Below are positions 43,147 to 53,392 of a stretch of 64,000 bases of DNA, one piece after another (the first letter of the stretch is position 1; each line of letters opens with the position of its first letter). The stretch is taken from positions 1 through 64,000 of the forward strand of contig JAFZFH010000086.1 of the NCBI GenBank assembly GCA_017555965.1, written 5' to 3'. This stretch comes from Bacteroidales bacterium. Lineage in GTDB: Bacteria; Bacteroidota; Bacteroidia; Bacteroidales; UBA932. The notes below the pieces were generated by a model that saw only the letters and a program-made list of their open reading frames with translations, did not search any database and was not told where the DNA came from. The position numbers and the translations under genes were made by a program.

Positions 43147-44850
43147 TTAGTACTGTGTTGTATCATTTGTAACCGATCCTGTTGGGTCAGGGTTGTTAAG
43201 AGTTGTCATAACACCGTCAACCTCAGTCGCTACGCCATCTTCCTCAAGGATATAGTCATTGTTCTCGATCTCGTTATTAGGGATAACGAAGTTCCAGAAT
43301 GGGCTAACCTCCTCAATGTTATACTTCATTGTATCGTGGATGACGTTAGAACCAGGATACCAAGTGATCATACCAGGTCTGATACGCTTAGCGTCGAAGA
43401 AACCTACACCCTCACCCCAGAACTCAACTCTCTTCTGGAAGAGTACCTCCTCCTGGAAGTTCTTTACGAAGCCCTCAGAGAATGTATCTGCAGCCATTGC
43501 ATATGTATAGTTAGGGTCACGGTAAGTTCTCATGAAGTCCTCGAGCTTAGCGATACCAGCGTCCTCGCCCTGGCTCATACCTACAGCCTCAGCCTCGATA
43601 AGATACATCTCCTCAACTCGCATCATCGGCCAATCTACAGCACCACCGATTGAGTAAGTCTCCCAATCACCAGCCTTACAACGGATCTTGAATGACTTGT
43701 AATCAGGCTGCTCCTCGAATGGATATGCCTTGAGGTAAGCCTCGCTAGACCATCTGTAGTAAGATGCAGGATAAGTCTCTCTGTCTGGGTCGATGAATGA
43801 CTTCTTACGGAAGTCTGATCTGTTCATACGGTCAAACATCCACTTGTGGATAGCCATCTGAGTAAGTGAGTTGTATCCCCAGTCAGCCTCACCTGCGAGG
43901 AATCCTGTTGGGTTACAAAGGTTACCCATGTTGTTACCTGAGATGTTGTAGTACCACATCCAAGAGTTGTTACCGGCTGCATCACAGAATGCCATTGCAG
44001 GATCTGTCCACTGAGACTCAGTAAGAGGAGTCTTACCAGATGCGTCGATAGCCTTGCGAGCATAAACTGCTGCATTGGCATAGTCCTCCATAGCGAGATA
44101 CATACGAGCCTTAAGACCGTAAACTACAGGGATACCAGGATAACGTCCTGTAGGAGGTGTGTAACCCTCGAGGAGAGCCTCAGCCTTGTCAAGGTCAGCA
44201 AGAACGAAAGCTGCCATCGCCTCCTTAGGTGCACGAGCAGTCTTGTACTCAGTCTCCTCCTCAGCGCTTGAAACGATGATAGGACCAGTGAGGCCTTCTA
44301 CCTTAGATACGTCTGTATACTTGTTTGCAGCTGGAAGATAAAGGTTGTAGATATCATGGTACATCAAAGCTCTGTAGACATAAGCTGTACCGAGATAACC
44401 CTTCTGATCTGCATTGAGTTCGTCAAGTGCAGCGAGTGGTCCGATGATATCGTTAGCAGACTTGATGATCTTGTAAAGAGTCATGTAAGGAACTGTCTGA
44501 CGTGTTGTGGTGTTCTTCATAGAGTAACCATAAGCACCACAATATCCTGTCCACCAGTCATAACCGATAGTAGCAGAGTTGTTTACGAGGTCATTGTTCA
44601 TACGTGCGTATGTAATGAGAAGACCTGCGTAAGAGATATCGAACTCCTGCTGACCGCTCAAACCATAGAAGTAATATGGCTGATAGATCTGAGCAACGAG
44701 ACCGTCAACTGACGCTGCCATACCTGCTGCTGACTGAGCCAACTGCTCAGATGTTGCAGCATCCTGCATAGGGAATGTCTCCTTGATACAGCCTGTCAGA
44801 AGTGAAACTGAAGCTGCTGTAACAAATAAGGTTTTGAATATATTTTTCAT
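43147..44850 (-). CDS. SusD/RagB-family nutrient-binding lipoprotein
   Basis: 567 aa. Lipobox LLTGC, Cys at 21. Helical TPR-like N-terminal part (SANDIIGPLAAL, YLGTAYVYRALMYHDIYNLYLP; YGLKARMYLAMEDYANAAVYARKAID) and the C-terminal SusD domain (MMRVEEMYLIEAEAVG, EVLFQKRVEFWGEGVGFFDAKRI) are both present. It is the surface lid of the SusC transporter encoded 18 bp upstream. The neighbouring protease suggests a peptide cargo like RagAB of P. gingivalis, but this is inference. Confidence 0.95.
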   Translation of the reverse strand: MKNIFKTLFVTAASVSLLTGCIKETFPMQDAATSEQLAQSAAGMAASVDGLVAQIYQPYYFYGLSGQQEFDISYAGLLITYARMNNDLVNNSATIGYDWWTGYCGAYGYSMKNTTTRQTVPYMTLYKIIKSANDIIGPLAALDELNADQKGYLGTAYVYRALMYHDIYNLYLPAANKYTDVSKVEGLTGPIIVSSAEEETEYKTARAPKEAMAAFVLADLDKAEALLEGYTPPTGRYPGIPVVYGLKARMYLAMEDYANAAVYARKAIDASGKTPLTESQWTDPAMAFCDAAGNNSWMWYYNISGNNMGNLCNPTGFLAGEADWGYNSLTQMAIHKWMFDRMNRSDFRKKSFIDPDRETYPASYYRWSSEAYLKAYPFEEQPDYKSFKIRCKAGDWETYSIGGAVDWPMMRVEEMYLIEAEAVGMSQGEDAGIAKLEDFMRTYRDPNYTYAMAADTFSEGFVKNFQEEVLFQKRVEFWGEGVGFFDAKRIRPGMITWYPGSNVIHDTMKYNIEEVSPFWNFVIPNNEIENNDYILEEDGVATEVDGVMTTLNNPDPTGSVTNDTTQY

Positions 44851-44868
44851 TTATCAGTCCTCCGTTAA

Positions 44869-47800
44869 TTAGAATTTAACTGTAACACCACCTGATATTG
44901 TTCTCATTGGAGAGTATCTTGAAGCGGTAGTTGATGATGAGAAGCTCTGACGTGGATCGAATCCCTTACGAGCAGACCAATAATAAAGGTTCTCAGCTGA
45001 AACATAAATTCTGAGTGAATTTATGAGGGCCTTTCTTGTGAACTTAGCAGGAAGAGTATAACCTACGTTGACATTCTGAAGGTTAAGATAAGATGCAGAA
45101 GTCAAGAATCGAGTAGATGATGCGTTAGCATATGTATCACCATACTGGAAACGTGGGATAGTTGTTGATGGATTAGCTGAAGTCCAAGAGTTGTAAAGAT
45201 CCTTATGGTAGTTGAAACCGATCTGGCTTGATGTAGGAGAGTACATGAATGTCTGGTATGAACCATCGAACTGCTTTCCACCTACCTGATATGTAAAGTT
45301 AACAGAGAAGTCGAAACCATAAGCGTTTACTGTTGTACCAAAACCACCGAATACTGGAGCAAGAGTAGACTTACCTGTAAGGTACTTGGTAGCCTTTGAG
45401 TAGTCATCAGTAGTCTCTCTACCTGTTACGTTACCATCATCATCAAGAACGTTCTTCCACCAGAGTGACTTACCTGTGTTCTGATCAACACCAGCATAAT
45501 CATAAGTATACCATGTATACATTGAAGAACCCTCTGCCACGAAGAATGAGCTGCTTGTGAAACCCTCATGGATGTTACCGTCAGCATCATATACCTTAGA
45601 ATCCTTCACGTTATCAGCAAGTGAAACGACAGTATTCTTAAGGTAAGAAACGTTAACGTTGAAGTCCCACTGAACGTCCTTTGTATTTACAAGATTGAAG
45701 TGGAAATCACCCTCAACACCGTAGTTGTTCATGTCACCGACGTTCTTATAGAGTGAAGTATAACCCTGTGAAGGAGCTACTGGAGTCGGGAAGAGCATGT
45801 CTGTTGTCATACGGTTGAAGTACTCGACACTACCGCTGATACGGTTGTTAAGGAAACCGAACTCGAAACCTGCGTTGAAGTTGGTATTAGTCTCCCAAGT
45901 GATGTCCTTGTTACCCTTGCTTGCGAAGATTGTAGAAATCTTACCGTCAGAAGGTACAATCGAGAAGATATCTGTATATCTGTAAGAACCGATAGAGTCA
46001 TTACCCTGGCTACCTACTGAAGCCTTAAGCTTCAACTCGTTCATCCAAGATACGTTGTACCAGTTCTCCTTGCTGATGATCCAGGCAGCACCTGCACTCC
46101 AGAAGTTACCCCAACGGTTATCTGGGTGGAAGCGTGAAGAAGCATCTCTACGGAATGATCCTGAAACGAAGTAACGCTCTGCGAAATCGTACTGTGCACG
46201 TGCAAAGTAACCCTCATTGTTGTACATGGTCTGGTATGAAGAAGCGCTCTGTCCGTCAACAACAGCTCCATCGAGCTCCTTGTTAGACTGCGAGAACATC
46301 TGGCTCTTGCTAGCACCCACATAATAGCCCTGATTTGTGTAGTACTCATGTCCGACGAGAACACCTACATTGTGCTGACCGAACTTTCTTGAGTAGTTGA
46401 GGAGCTGCTGAGTATTCCAAGCGTAGCTGCGGGTGTGACCCACTGAAACTGTACCACCAGTTGAACGGAACTGTCCGTAGTATGGGTTGTAAACATAATT
46501 AGAACGAGTCTCGTCAAGAGTTGCAGAAGCGTTTACTGTGAATGTAAGACCCTTCAGAATGTTAACGTCAACATAACCCTGAGCTGAGAGAGCGTTACCC
46601 TCTGCGTGGTTTGTGTTATACTTGTTACCGAGGACAGGGTTAGCGTCAGTGATGAACGGACGTGAAGCACCTGGGATACCACCATTGTTGAGAACACCGT
46701 TACCATGGTCGAGAACTGCGATGCCATTTACATCATAGTACTGTGAACCGTCAGCATTTCTCACGTAAAGCGGATAGATAGGAGCGATCTGAGATGTGAA
46801 GGCCCAGATGTTAGCTGTTGATCCGTCAGCACCGTTATTACCAAGTGAGTTGAAACCGAACTTAGTATAAGACATATTTGCACCGATCTTCAACCACTCT
46901 TTAGCCTGATAGTCAGCCTTGAGACGTGCAGAAAGACGCTCGTGGTCAGACTTCTCAGTAATACCCTGGTTGTTAAGGTAGCTCAATGAAGAGAAGAAAG
47001 ACATCTTGTCCTGAGCACCTGAAACAGTGAGAGTATACTCCTGACGTACACCATTGCGATATACCTCGTCTGCCCAATCATCAGCCTTGAGCATGTGGTT
47101 GCCGCTTACATAACCCTCAGTTGCACCTGGGTTGAACTTACCGTTACGGCCGATAGCATACTGTCCTGCAGGGATAGTATAAACCTGATAACCGAGACCG
47201 CCGGCAGCTGCATTGAAGAGATTTTCATTTGCTCTCATGTAAGCTTCGTCTGCTGTAAGACCGAGACCGTCAGCCGATGTGTAGTAGTTATTGAGAGCTG
47301 TAAAGTGCTGCTCGTAGTAAGCACGCGGATCTGAGATAACATCATACTCCTGAAGAGCGTTTGTATTCACACCCACCTTAGCGTCGAATGATACAAGTGC
47401 CTGACCAGCCTTACCTCTCTTTGTTGTGATCATGATGACACCATTAGCACCACGAGCACCATAAAGGGCGTTCGATGCCGCATCCTTGAGGACTGTCATG
47501 CTCTCGATATCACTTGGAGCGATGTTGTTCATATCGCCGTCAAATGGAGCACCGTCAACGATGATGAGAGGGTCGTTACCCGCGTTGATTGAAGAAATAC
47601 CACGCACACGGATAGTCGAAGATGAACCAGGAGCACCGTTTGATGAAACGAGCTGTACACCGGCTACCTGACCAGCGAGGGCGTTAGTAACGTTTGATAC
47701 CTGCGACTGCGCAAGTTTTTCGTCACCGATCACCTTTGCAGAACCTGTAAAGGCTTCCTTTGTTGATGTACCGAATGCCACAACGATAGTCTCGCTGAGC

Positions 47801-48102
47801 GTCTCTGAATCAGGAGAAAGAACTACATTCAAGGTTCTTCTTCCTTCCACAGGAACTTCCAGAGAATGATATCCGAGTGAAGAGAACACCAGGACACCGT
47901 CTGCCGGTACTGTCATTGTGAACAAACCATCTGCGTCTGTGCTGGCTCCTGTCATAGTACCTTTCAGCTGAATTGAAGCGAAAGGTACAAATTCATCTGT
48001 TGATGAATCTTTTACACTTCCGGTTACTGTTATATTCTGTGCTATCGCTACAGAACTGATCAGTACCGCCAACACTGTGAAAAATAGTTTCATTTTTCTC
48101 AT
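44869..48102 (-). CDS. SusC/RagA-family TonB-linked outer-membrane transporter (first copy)
   Basis: 1077 aa. Signal peptide (1-21), CarboxypepD_reg-like N-terminal domain (about 25-100, TVTGSVKDSSTDEFVPFASIQLKGT), TonB box region (ETIVVAFGTSTKEAFTGSA), plug (about 115-225, IRVRGISSINAGNDPLIIVDG, LKDAASNALYGARGANGVIMITTK) and a 22-strand barrel ending GGVTVKF. It imports an oligomeric nutrient with SusD using TonB energy. Very similar in length and sequence pattern to the divergent copy at 48529. Confidence 0.97.
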   Translation of the reverse strand: MRKMKLFFTVLAVLISSVAIAQNITVTGSVKDSSTDEFVPFASIQLKGTMTGASTDADGLFTMTVPADGVLVFSSLGYHSLEVPVEGRRTLNVVLSPDSETLSETIVVAFGTSTKEAFTGSAKVIGDEKLAQSQVSNVTNALAGQVAGVQLVSSNGAPGSSSTIRVRGISSINAGNDPLIIVDGAPFDGDMNNIAPSDIESMTVLKDAASNALYGARGANGVIMITTKRGKAGQALVSFDAKVGVNTNALQEYDVISDPRAYYEQHFTALNNYYTSADGLGLTADEAYMRANENLFNAAAGGLGYQVYTIPAGQYAIGRNGKFNPGATEGYVSGNHMLKADDWADEVYRNGVRQEYTLTVSGAQDKMSFFSSLSYLNNQGITEKSDHERLSARLKADYQAKEWLKIGANMSYTKFGFNSLGNNGADGSTANIWAFTSQIAPIYPLYVRNADGSQYYDVNGIAVLDHGNGVLNNGGIPGASRPFITDANPVLGNKYNTNHAEGNALSAQGYVDVNILKGLTFTVNASATLDETRSNYVYNPYYGQFRSTGGTVSVGHTRSYAWNTQQLLNYSRKFGQHNVGVLVGHEYYTNQGYYVGASKSQMFSQSNKELDGAVVDGQSASSYQTMYNNEGYFARAQYDFAERYFVSGSFRRDASSRFHPDNRWGNFWSAGAAWIISKENWYNVSWMNELKLKASVGSQGNDSIGSYRYTDIFSIVPSDGKISTIFASKGNKDITWETNTNFNAGFEFGFLNNRISGSVEYFNRMTTDMLFPTPVAPSQGYTSLYKNVGDMNNYGVEGDFHFNLVNTKDVQWDFNVNVSYLKNTVVSLADNVKDSKVYDADGNIHEGFTSSSFFVAEGSSMYTWYTYDYAGVDQNTGKSLWWKNVLDDDGNVTGRETTDDYSKATKYLTGKSTLAPVFGGFGTTVNAYGFDFSVNFTYQVGGKQFDGSYQTFMYSPTSSQIGFNYHKDLYNSWTSANPSTTIPRFQYGDTYANASSTRFLTSASYLNLQNVNVGYTLPAKFTRKALINSLRIYVSAENLYYWSARKGFDPRQSFSSSTTASRYSPMRTISGGVTVKF

Positions 48103-48528
48103 AGTTGTTACTTTTAGTTGTTAAACATAAATATTGAATAGAAATTTTTCCGTACACAAACACTACACTATCATCATGCACAGATAAACGTGCTTTTACA
48201 GCACCATTTTCAACAAAGTTCGACAATGTTTTTTAATATTCCAAACTTCCTCAAGCCCCCTAATAGTAATAATTCGTGACCTGTTTTGGGCCATTTATAG
48301 AATATTATCACACTTCACACTAGTGCAGACTTACAAACTGTAAGCTTTCTTTATTGTATATCGGACATATTATAAATTTAACAAAAATTTAACTTTTGTG
48401 TAATTTCCATCGGTCATATCTGTTTTTCAGGGTCCGGAAGTATATTTTTGGCATAGTAAATGCCATTATCGGAGCCTGAACAACCTTTTGACAATCATTC
48501 TGACCGGACTTCTTATGTATAAACATTA
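48103..48528. promoter_or_regulatory. 426-bp intergenic region between divergent SusC genes
   Basis: AT-rich region that must drive both SusC genes. On the plus strand TATTTTTG (48443-48450) is a candidate -7 for the right-hand gene; no clean -33. No good TAnnTTTG on the minus strand. Small inverted repeats lie at 48451-48465 (GGCAT/ATGCC) and around 48330-48346 (CTTACA/TGTAAG). An 11-bp inverted repeat reaches the start codon (48489-48538). Confidence 0.5.
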
Positions 48529-48538
48529 ATGATTGTCA
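48489..48538 (+). promoter_or_regulatory. Inverted repeat over the SusC start
   Basis: Perfect 11-bp arms TGACAATCATT (48489-48499) and AATGATTGTCA (48528-48538), 28-nt loop. The right arm contains the first ATG (48529). In mRNA it could mask that start and leave the ATG at 48541 free. Confidence 0.55.
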
Positions 48539-51500
48539 CGATGAGATTAATTTTAACTCTTCTGACTGCCTTGACGGCAATCGCGGCATCCGCACAAGAT
48601 TTCCCGCTCACCGTAAAGGGAAAGGTGACCGATTCATCTGACGGTTCACCGATCCCCTTCGCTTCAGTACACATCGAGGGAACCATGGTCGGAATCAATG
48701 CTGACGGAGATGGCTTCTACACGATCTCAATCCCTGAAGACTGTACTCTCATATTCTCATCCATCGGATTCAGGGCTAAAGAGGTCTCAACAAAGGGACG
48801 CACTACACTTGACGTATCATTGGATCCGGATGCCGAAATCATCGAGGAAACGATAGTAATCGCCTATGGAACCGCAACCAAAAGTTCATTTACAGGTTCT
48901 GCGGCAGTAGTGGATGCTCAGACCATCGAGTCCAGAGTAAGCACTGACGTAACCCGTGCCTTGGCCGGCACGACCCCGGGAGTACAGGTCATTTCTTCAT
49001 CCGGAGATCCTGCTGACGGCGGCGCAACCATCAGAATACGTGGAATCGGCTCGATGAGCGCCAGCAACTCCCCTCTCTATATCGTGGACGGAATGCCGTT
49101 CGACGGCTCGATATCCGACATCAATCCCAACGACGTCGAATCCATGTCCGTCCTCAAGGATGCAGCCGCTTCTGCCATATATGGAGCACGAGGCGCGAAC
49201 GGTGTGGTACTTATCACAACAAAACGATCAACAGGCAGCTCCGACGCCAGAATCCGTTTCGACGCGAAATGGGGCTCGAACTCAAGGCTTATTCCGCAGT
49301 ATGACGTGATCGACGATCCTGCACAATACTATGAGACCCACTACAGGATGATGTACAACTCTCAGGTATATGCAGGAAAGAGCCCTGCTGAGGCGTACGC
49401 TTATGCAGATGCAAACCTTTTCAACCAGAACAATGGAGGGCTGGGTTATCAGGTATTCACCATTCCGGCAGGAGAGAAGTTCATCGGTACCGATTTCCGC
49501 CTCAACCCTAAGGCTGTCCTCGGCTATTCGGACGGAGAGTATTACTACACACCGGACAACTGGTATTCAGAAGCATTCCACAGTTCATTCAGACAGGAAT
49601 ATAACCTTTCGGTAAGCGGAGGCAGAGACAGGCTGAACTATTATGGCAGCGTCGGATACCTGAACGACGGAGGTATCGTGAACAACTCCGATTATGAAAG
49701 ATATACAGCACGAATCAATGTGGACTGGCAGGCAAGAGAATGGATGAAGGTCAGCACCAGCATGAGCTATGCCCATTCTGATTCTCAGAGCGCATCATAT
49801 TCGTCGACATACGGCTCGTCCGGCAACATCTTCTACATAACCAACATGATGGGTCCGATTTACCCGCTGTATGTACGCGATGCTGACGGACATATAATGT
49901 ATGAAAACGGAATGAAGCTCTATGATTCCAATCAGACGAATTTCGTACGTCCCTCATTCGTAGGCAATGCCGTCCGCGACAACGAAGTCAACAGAAGGCA
50001 GAACTACTCAGACTTTGTGACAGGCAAATGGGGTGTGGTCATTACTCCCATAAGCGGGCTGTCAATAACAGCGAATATCGGCCTCACTGACGAAAATTCA
50101 CGATACAATGCACTTTACAGCAGATTCGGATCGCAAAGTTCCACTGACGGCCAGGCATATGTCAGCCACGACAGAGCCTTTGCCGTAAACAATCAGTACC
50201 TTGCGGAATACAAGACAGATTTCCAGGGAAGTGTCCACAGCCTCAACATCCTTGCAGGATATGAACTTTACAGACTGAAGGAGCAGTTCCTCGAAGGACA
50301 GAATGACCATCTGTTCGACCCATATATCGGAGAGTTGAGCAACGCCGACGGCAGCAACTCCAAACAACTGTCATCATATACTGCTGACTACCTCACCCAA
50401 GGCTTTCTTACCAGAGCGCAGTATGAATACGCCGGACGTTACTTTGCAAGTGCCTCTTACCGACGCGACGGTTCATCCCGCTTTGCTCCAGGACACAGAT
50501 GGGGCAACTTCGGAAGCATCGGTGCAGCCTGGTTGACAAGTTCAGAGTGGTTCATGGAGGACATATGGTGGCTGGATATGCTGAAACTGAAGGCGAGCTA
50601 TGGAGTACAGGGTAACGACAATCTTTATCCGTCATCCAACTATACAAGGAAATACCATCCGTATTCCGACAATTACACACATTCCTACAATGAGGCAACC
50701 GGAGAATATTCGACCGAGCTGGCATATAAGGGTAATGAGGAGCTGACATGGGAGTCATCGCATGCATTCAATATCGGAGTGGACTTCGAGGTCCTCAGCG
50801 GCCTGCTTAACGGAAGCATGGAATATTTCTCACGCAAGACTGTCGACCTGCTCTACAGCAAGGACGTGCCACTTTCATCCGGCAACCCGACCGGTTACTA
50901 TCCGGTAAATGTAGGTTCGATCGCGAACAACGGATTCGAATTCTCATTCGACGGCATCATAATGAACAGGACAGATCTCCTCTGGACATGGAACCTGAAC
51001 ATGAGCCATTACAACAACCGCATAGTATCCCTCGACCCTTCGATTTCGGAGAAAGGAATAATGGGCGGCAACTATATATATAAGGTAGGCGGCTCATTGT
51101 ATGAAGCATATATGCGCAAGTTCGCAGGAGTGGATCCGGAAAATGGAAAGGCCAGATGGTACCGCAAGGTTCTTGACCAGAATGGTGATTGGACCGGAGA
51201 ATCAGAAATCACCGAAGTATTTTCCGACGCATCACAATATGAGCTCGGATCTGTGCTGCCGGAACTCTATGGCGGATTCGGCACCGCATTAAAGGCTTAT
51301 GGATTTGATTTCTCAGCACAGTTCTCGTTCCAGCTTGGCGGAAAATATTACGACGGAACCTATCAGGCCCTGATGCACACCTCATCTTCTGCGGGAACTG
51401 CATGGCACAAAGATGCACTTAGAGCATGGACAGAAGACAATCCTTCATCTGAATTTCCACGTCTGGATGGAGACACCAGTGTAGGACAAACTGCAGTCAG

Positions 51501-51765
51501 CAACTACCTGACACGGTCCGACTATCTGAGCATCAACAATATAACTCTAGGATACACATTACCGGAACACATTACGGCATTAATGCAGATGGAAAGTCTC
51601 AGGATCTATCTTGCAGGAGACAATCTGGCGGTAATCTCTGCAAGACGCGGAATGGACCCTAGATTTTCCATGGGACTCGGCTCACTGACTTCAGGTTCCG
51701 GTCTCAACAGCGGATCTTACTCCGCTATGCGCACCATCACAGCAGGAGTCACACTTACATTTTAA
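48529..51765 (+). CDS. SusC/RagA-family TonB-linked outer-membrane transporter (second copy)
   Basis: 1078 aa from the first ATG; an ATG at 48541 (MRLILTLLTALTAIAASAQ) gives a tidier signal peptide and may be the true start. Same domain order as the first copy: CarboxypepD_reg-like domain (TVKGKVTDSSDGSPIPFASVHIEGT), TonB box (ETIVIAYGTATKSSFTGSA), plug (IRIRGIGSMSASNSPLYIVDG, LKDAAASAIYGARGANGVVLITTK) and barrel ending AGVTLTF. Closely parallels the divergent copy along the whole length, so the two are likely paralogues. Partner SusD follows after 5 bp. Confidence 0.96.
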   Translation: MIVTMRLILTLLTALTAIAASAQDFPLTVKGKVTDSSDGSPIPFASVHIEGTMVGINADGDGFYTISIPEDCTLIFSSIGFRAKEVSTKGRTTLDVSLDPDAEIIEETIVIAYGTATKSSFTGSAAVVDAQTIESRVSTDVTRALAGTTPGVQVISSSGDPADGGATIRIRGIGSMSASNSPLYIVDGMPFDGSISDINPNDVESMSVLKDAAASAIYGARGANGVVLITTKRSTGSSDARIRFDAKWGSNSRLIPQYDVIDDPAQYYETHYRMMYNSQVYAGKSPAEAYAYADANLFNQNNGGLGYQVFTIPAGEKFIGTDFRLNPKAVLGYSDGEYYYTPDNWYSEAFHSSFRQEYNLSVSGGRDRLNYYGSVGYLNDGGIVNNSDYERYTARINVDWQAREWMKVSTSMSYAHSDSQSASYSSTYGSSGNIFYITNMMGPIYPLYVRDADGHIMYENGMKLYDSNQTNFVRPSFVGNAVRDNEVNRRQNYSDFVTGKWGVVITPISGLSITANIGLTDENSRYNALYSRFGSQSSTDGQAYVSHDRAFAVNNQYLAEYKTDFQGSVHSLNILAGYELYRLKEQFLEGQNDHLFDPYIGELSNADGSNSKQLSSYTADYLTQGFLTRAQYEYAGRYFASASYRRDGSSRFAPGHRWGNFGSIGAAWLTSSEWFMEDIWWLDMLKLKASYGVQGNDNLYPSSNYTRKYHPYSDNYTHSYNEATGEYSTELAYKGNEELTWESSHAFNIGVDFEVLSGLLNGSMEYFSRKTVDLLYSKDVPLSSGNPTGYYPVNVGSIANNGFEFSFDGIIMNRTDLLWTWNLNMSHYNNRIVSLDPSISEKGIMGGNYIYKVGGSLYEAYMRKFAGVDPENGKARWYRKVLDQNGDWTGESEITEVFSDASQYELGSVLPELYGGFGTALKAYGFDFSAQFSFQLGGKYYDGTYQALMHTSSSAGTAWHKDALRAWTEDNPSSEFPRLDGDTSVGQTAVSNYLTRSDYLSINNITLGYTLPEHITALMQMESLRIYLAGDNLAVISARRGMDPRFSMGLGSLTSGSGLNSGSYSAMRTITAGVTLTF

Positions 51766-51770
51766 TCATC

Positions 51771-53387
51771 ATGAAAAAGACATATATAATATTACTGTCA
51801 GCCGCTGTAGGCTGCAGCCAGATGAATGAGCTGCAGCCGCAGGGAGGCATCATCACAACCGAACAGCTCCAGGAGGTCAACAGCGTGGTACCTTCCCGAG
51901 CGGATGCGTCCTTCAACGGAATGTTCACCAAGCTCGGTTCTCCGGGCAGTGTCCTCGGAGGATCGAGACCGGACGATTTCGGATTTGTGATGATGGCGTT
52001 TTCCAATGATATCGAAGCAGCGGACGTCCTACTCGCAAACAGCGGATACAACTGGTTCTCCGTATGCGGCCTTCTGTCTTCAAGAAACGCCGACTACGCC
52101 AACCCGTACATACGATATGCGGCTCCATACAACACCATCGCTGCGGCAAACGAAATCATCAGGACATACTCAGGCACTGCTGACTCCGCAGTCATCCGTC
52201 ATAAAGTTGCACAGGCCCATGCCATGCGTGCCTTCGCATACCTTAACCTGGCTCCATATTTCCAGTTCGGATATGCGGCAGGGGCAGAACATCTGCCATG
52301 TGTTCCGCTTGTAACCGAAGAGACAACCGACTTCACCGACAACCCTCGCGCCACAGTTTCTGATGTATATGCACTGATAATCAGCGATCTTACATTCGCC
52401 ATTGACAATCTTGCGGACTATGTCCGTACCGACAAGTCCAGGATCGACAGGCAGACCGCATATGGACTCCGTGCTCGTGCATATATGAATATGGAAGAGT
52501 GGTCGCTTGCGGCTGCCGATGCCGCAGCTGCGGCTGAAGGATATGTTCCGGCTTCGGTCTCTGAAGTGTCAAAGCCGTCATTCTACGACATCAACGAACA
52601 CAACTGGATCTGGGGATACGACATGACCACGGAAATAGCGCTGAAGAATCCGTATGCGACTTCAAGCTCTTGGATCAGGTCATTCTCTGGAGACGGTTAT
52701 TCAGCCGCCACACAGGTATATTCGTGCATCAACAATCTGCTTTATGAGAAGATACCCGCAAGCGATGTGCGTAAGGGTTGGTGGGTAGACTCTTCTCTGG
52801 AATCTCCTCTGCTGGAGTCCGTCACATGGAACGGAGTAAGCGGAAATGATGTGGCCACGCTGGAGATTGACGATGTAAAGATGACATTCCTCCCCTACAC
52901 CAATGTCAAGTTCGGAATGTCTTCTGTCGGAGGTACTCTTAACGACGAGGACTGGCCGCTGATGAGGGTGGAGGAGATGATACTCATCCAGGCTGAGGCC
53001 CTTCTGAAGAGCGGATCTGCCGGTGCAGCACTCTCTGTGTTGGAAAACTTTGTAAGAAGCTACAGGGACCCATCATATTCTGCAGCTGCGGGAGGCAGGA
53101 CTCTGGAGGACGAGATATGGTTTCAGAGAAGGGTCGAGCTTTGGGGAGAAGGATTCTCGAACAGTGACACCCGCAGGCTGAACAAGCCTCTGGTGCGGTT
53201 CCATGATGGTTCTGACAGCAATGTACCTTCTGCTTTCCGCTTCAACATGGCAGCAGACGACGGATGGTGGCTCATGCGATTCACTTCCAGCGAGATGAAC
53301 ACGAACCTGGCGATCATCGACAACACAGGCGGCACCCAACCTGTCCAGGATCAGCTGGGTAGTCTGCGCGACGGCGTGACCGATTAG
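51771..53387 (+). CDS. SusD/RagB-family nutrient-binding lipoprotein (second copy)
   Basis: 538 aa. The signal peptide is very short (MKKTYIILLSAAVGC, Cys 15). SusD signatures: AHAMRAFAYLNLAPYFQFGY, YGLRARAYMNMEEWSLAAADAAAAAEGY, MRVEEMILIQAEALLKSG, IWFQRRVELWGEGFSNSDTRRL. Forms a pair with the SusC 5 bp upstream. No extra lipoprotein or enzyme follows; the next feature is a terminator. Confidence 0.94.
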   Translation: MKKTYIILLSAAVGCSQMNELQPQGGIITTEQLQEVNSVVPSRADASFNGMFTKLGSPGSVLGGSRPDDFGFVMMAFSNDIEAADVLLANSGYNWFSVCGLLSSRNADYANPYIRYAAPYNTIAAANEIIRTYSGTADSAVIRHKVAQAHAMRAFAYLNLAPYFQFGYAAGAEHLPCVPLVTEETTDFTDNPRATVSDVYALIISDLTFAIDNLADYVRTDKSRIDRQTAYGLRARAYMNMEEWSLAAADAAAAAEGYVPASVSEVSKPSFYDINEHNWIWGYDMTTEIALKNPYATSSSWIRSFSGDGYSAATQVYSCINNLLYEKIPASDVRKGWWVDSSLESPLLESVTWNGVSGNDVATLEIDDVKMTFLPYTNVKFGMSSVGGTLNDEDWPLMRVEEMILIQAEALLKSGSAGAALSVLENFVRSYRDPSYSAAAGGRTLEDEIWFQRRVELWGEGFSNSDTRRLNKPLVRFHDGSDSNVPSAFRFNMAADDGWWLMRFTSSEMNTNLAIIDNTGGTQPVQDQLGSLRDGVTD

Positions 53388-53392
53388 ATACA

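Noticed and set aside
48489..48538. Invertible (phase-variable) promoter between the SusC genes
   Set aside because: Bacteroidota invertible promoters have longer segments between recognisable recombination repeats; here the arms are 11 bp with only 28 nt between, and no invertase gene is nearby.
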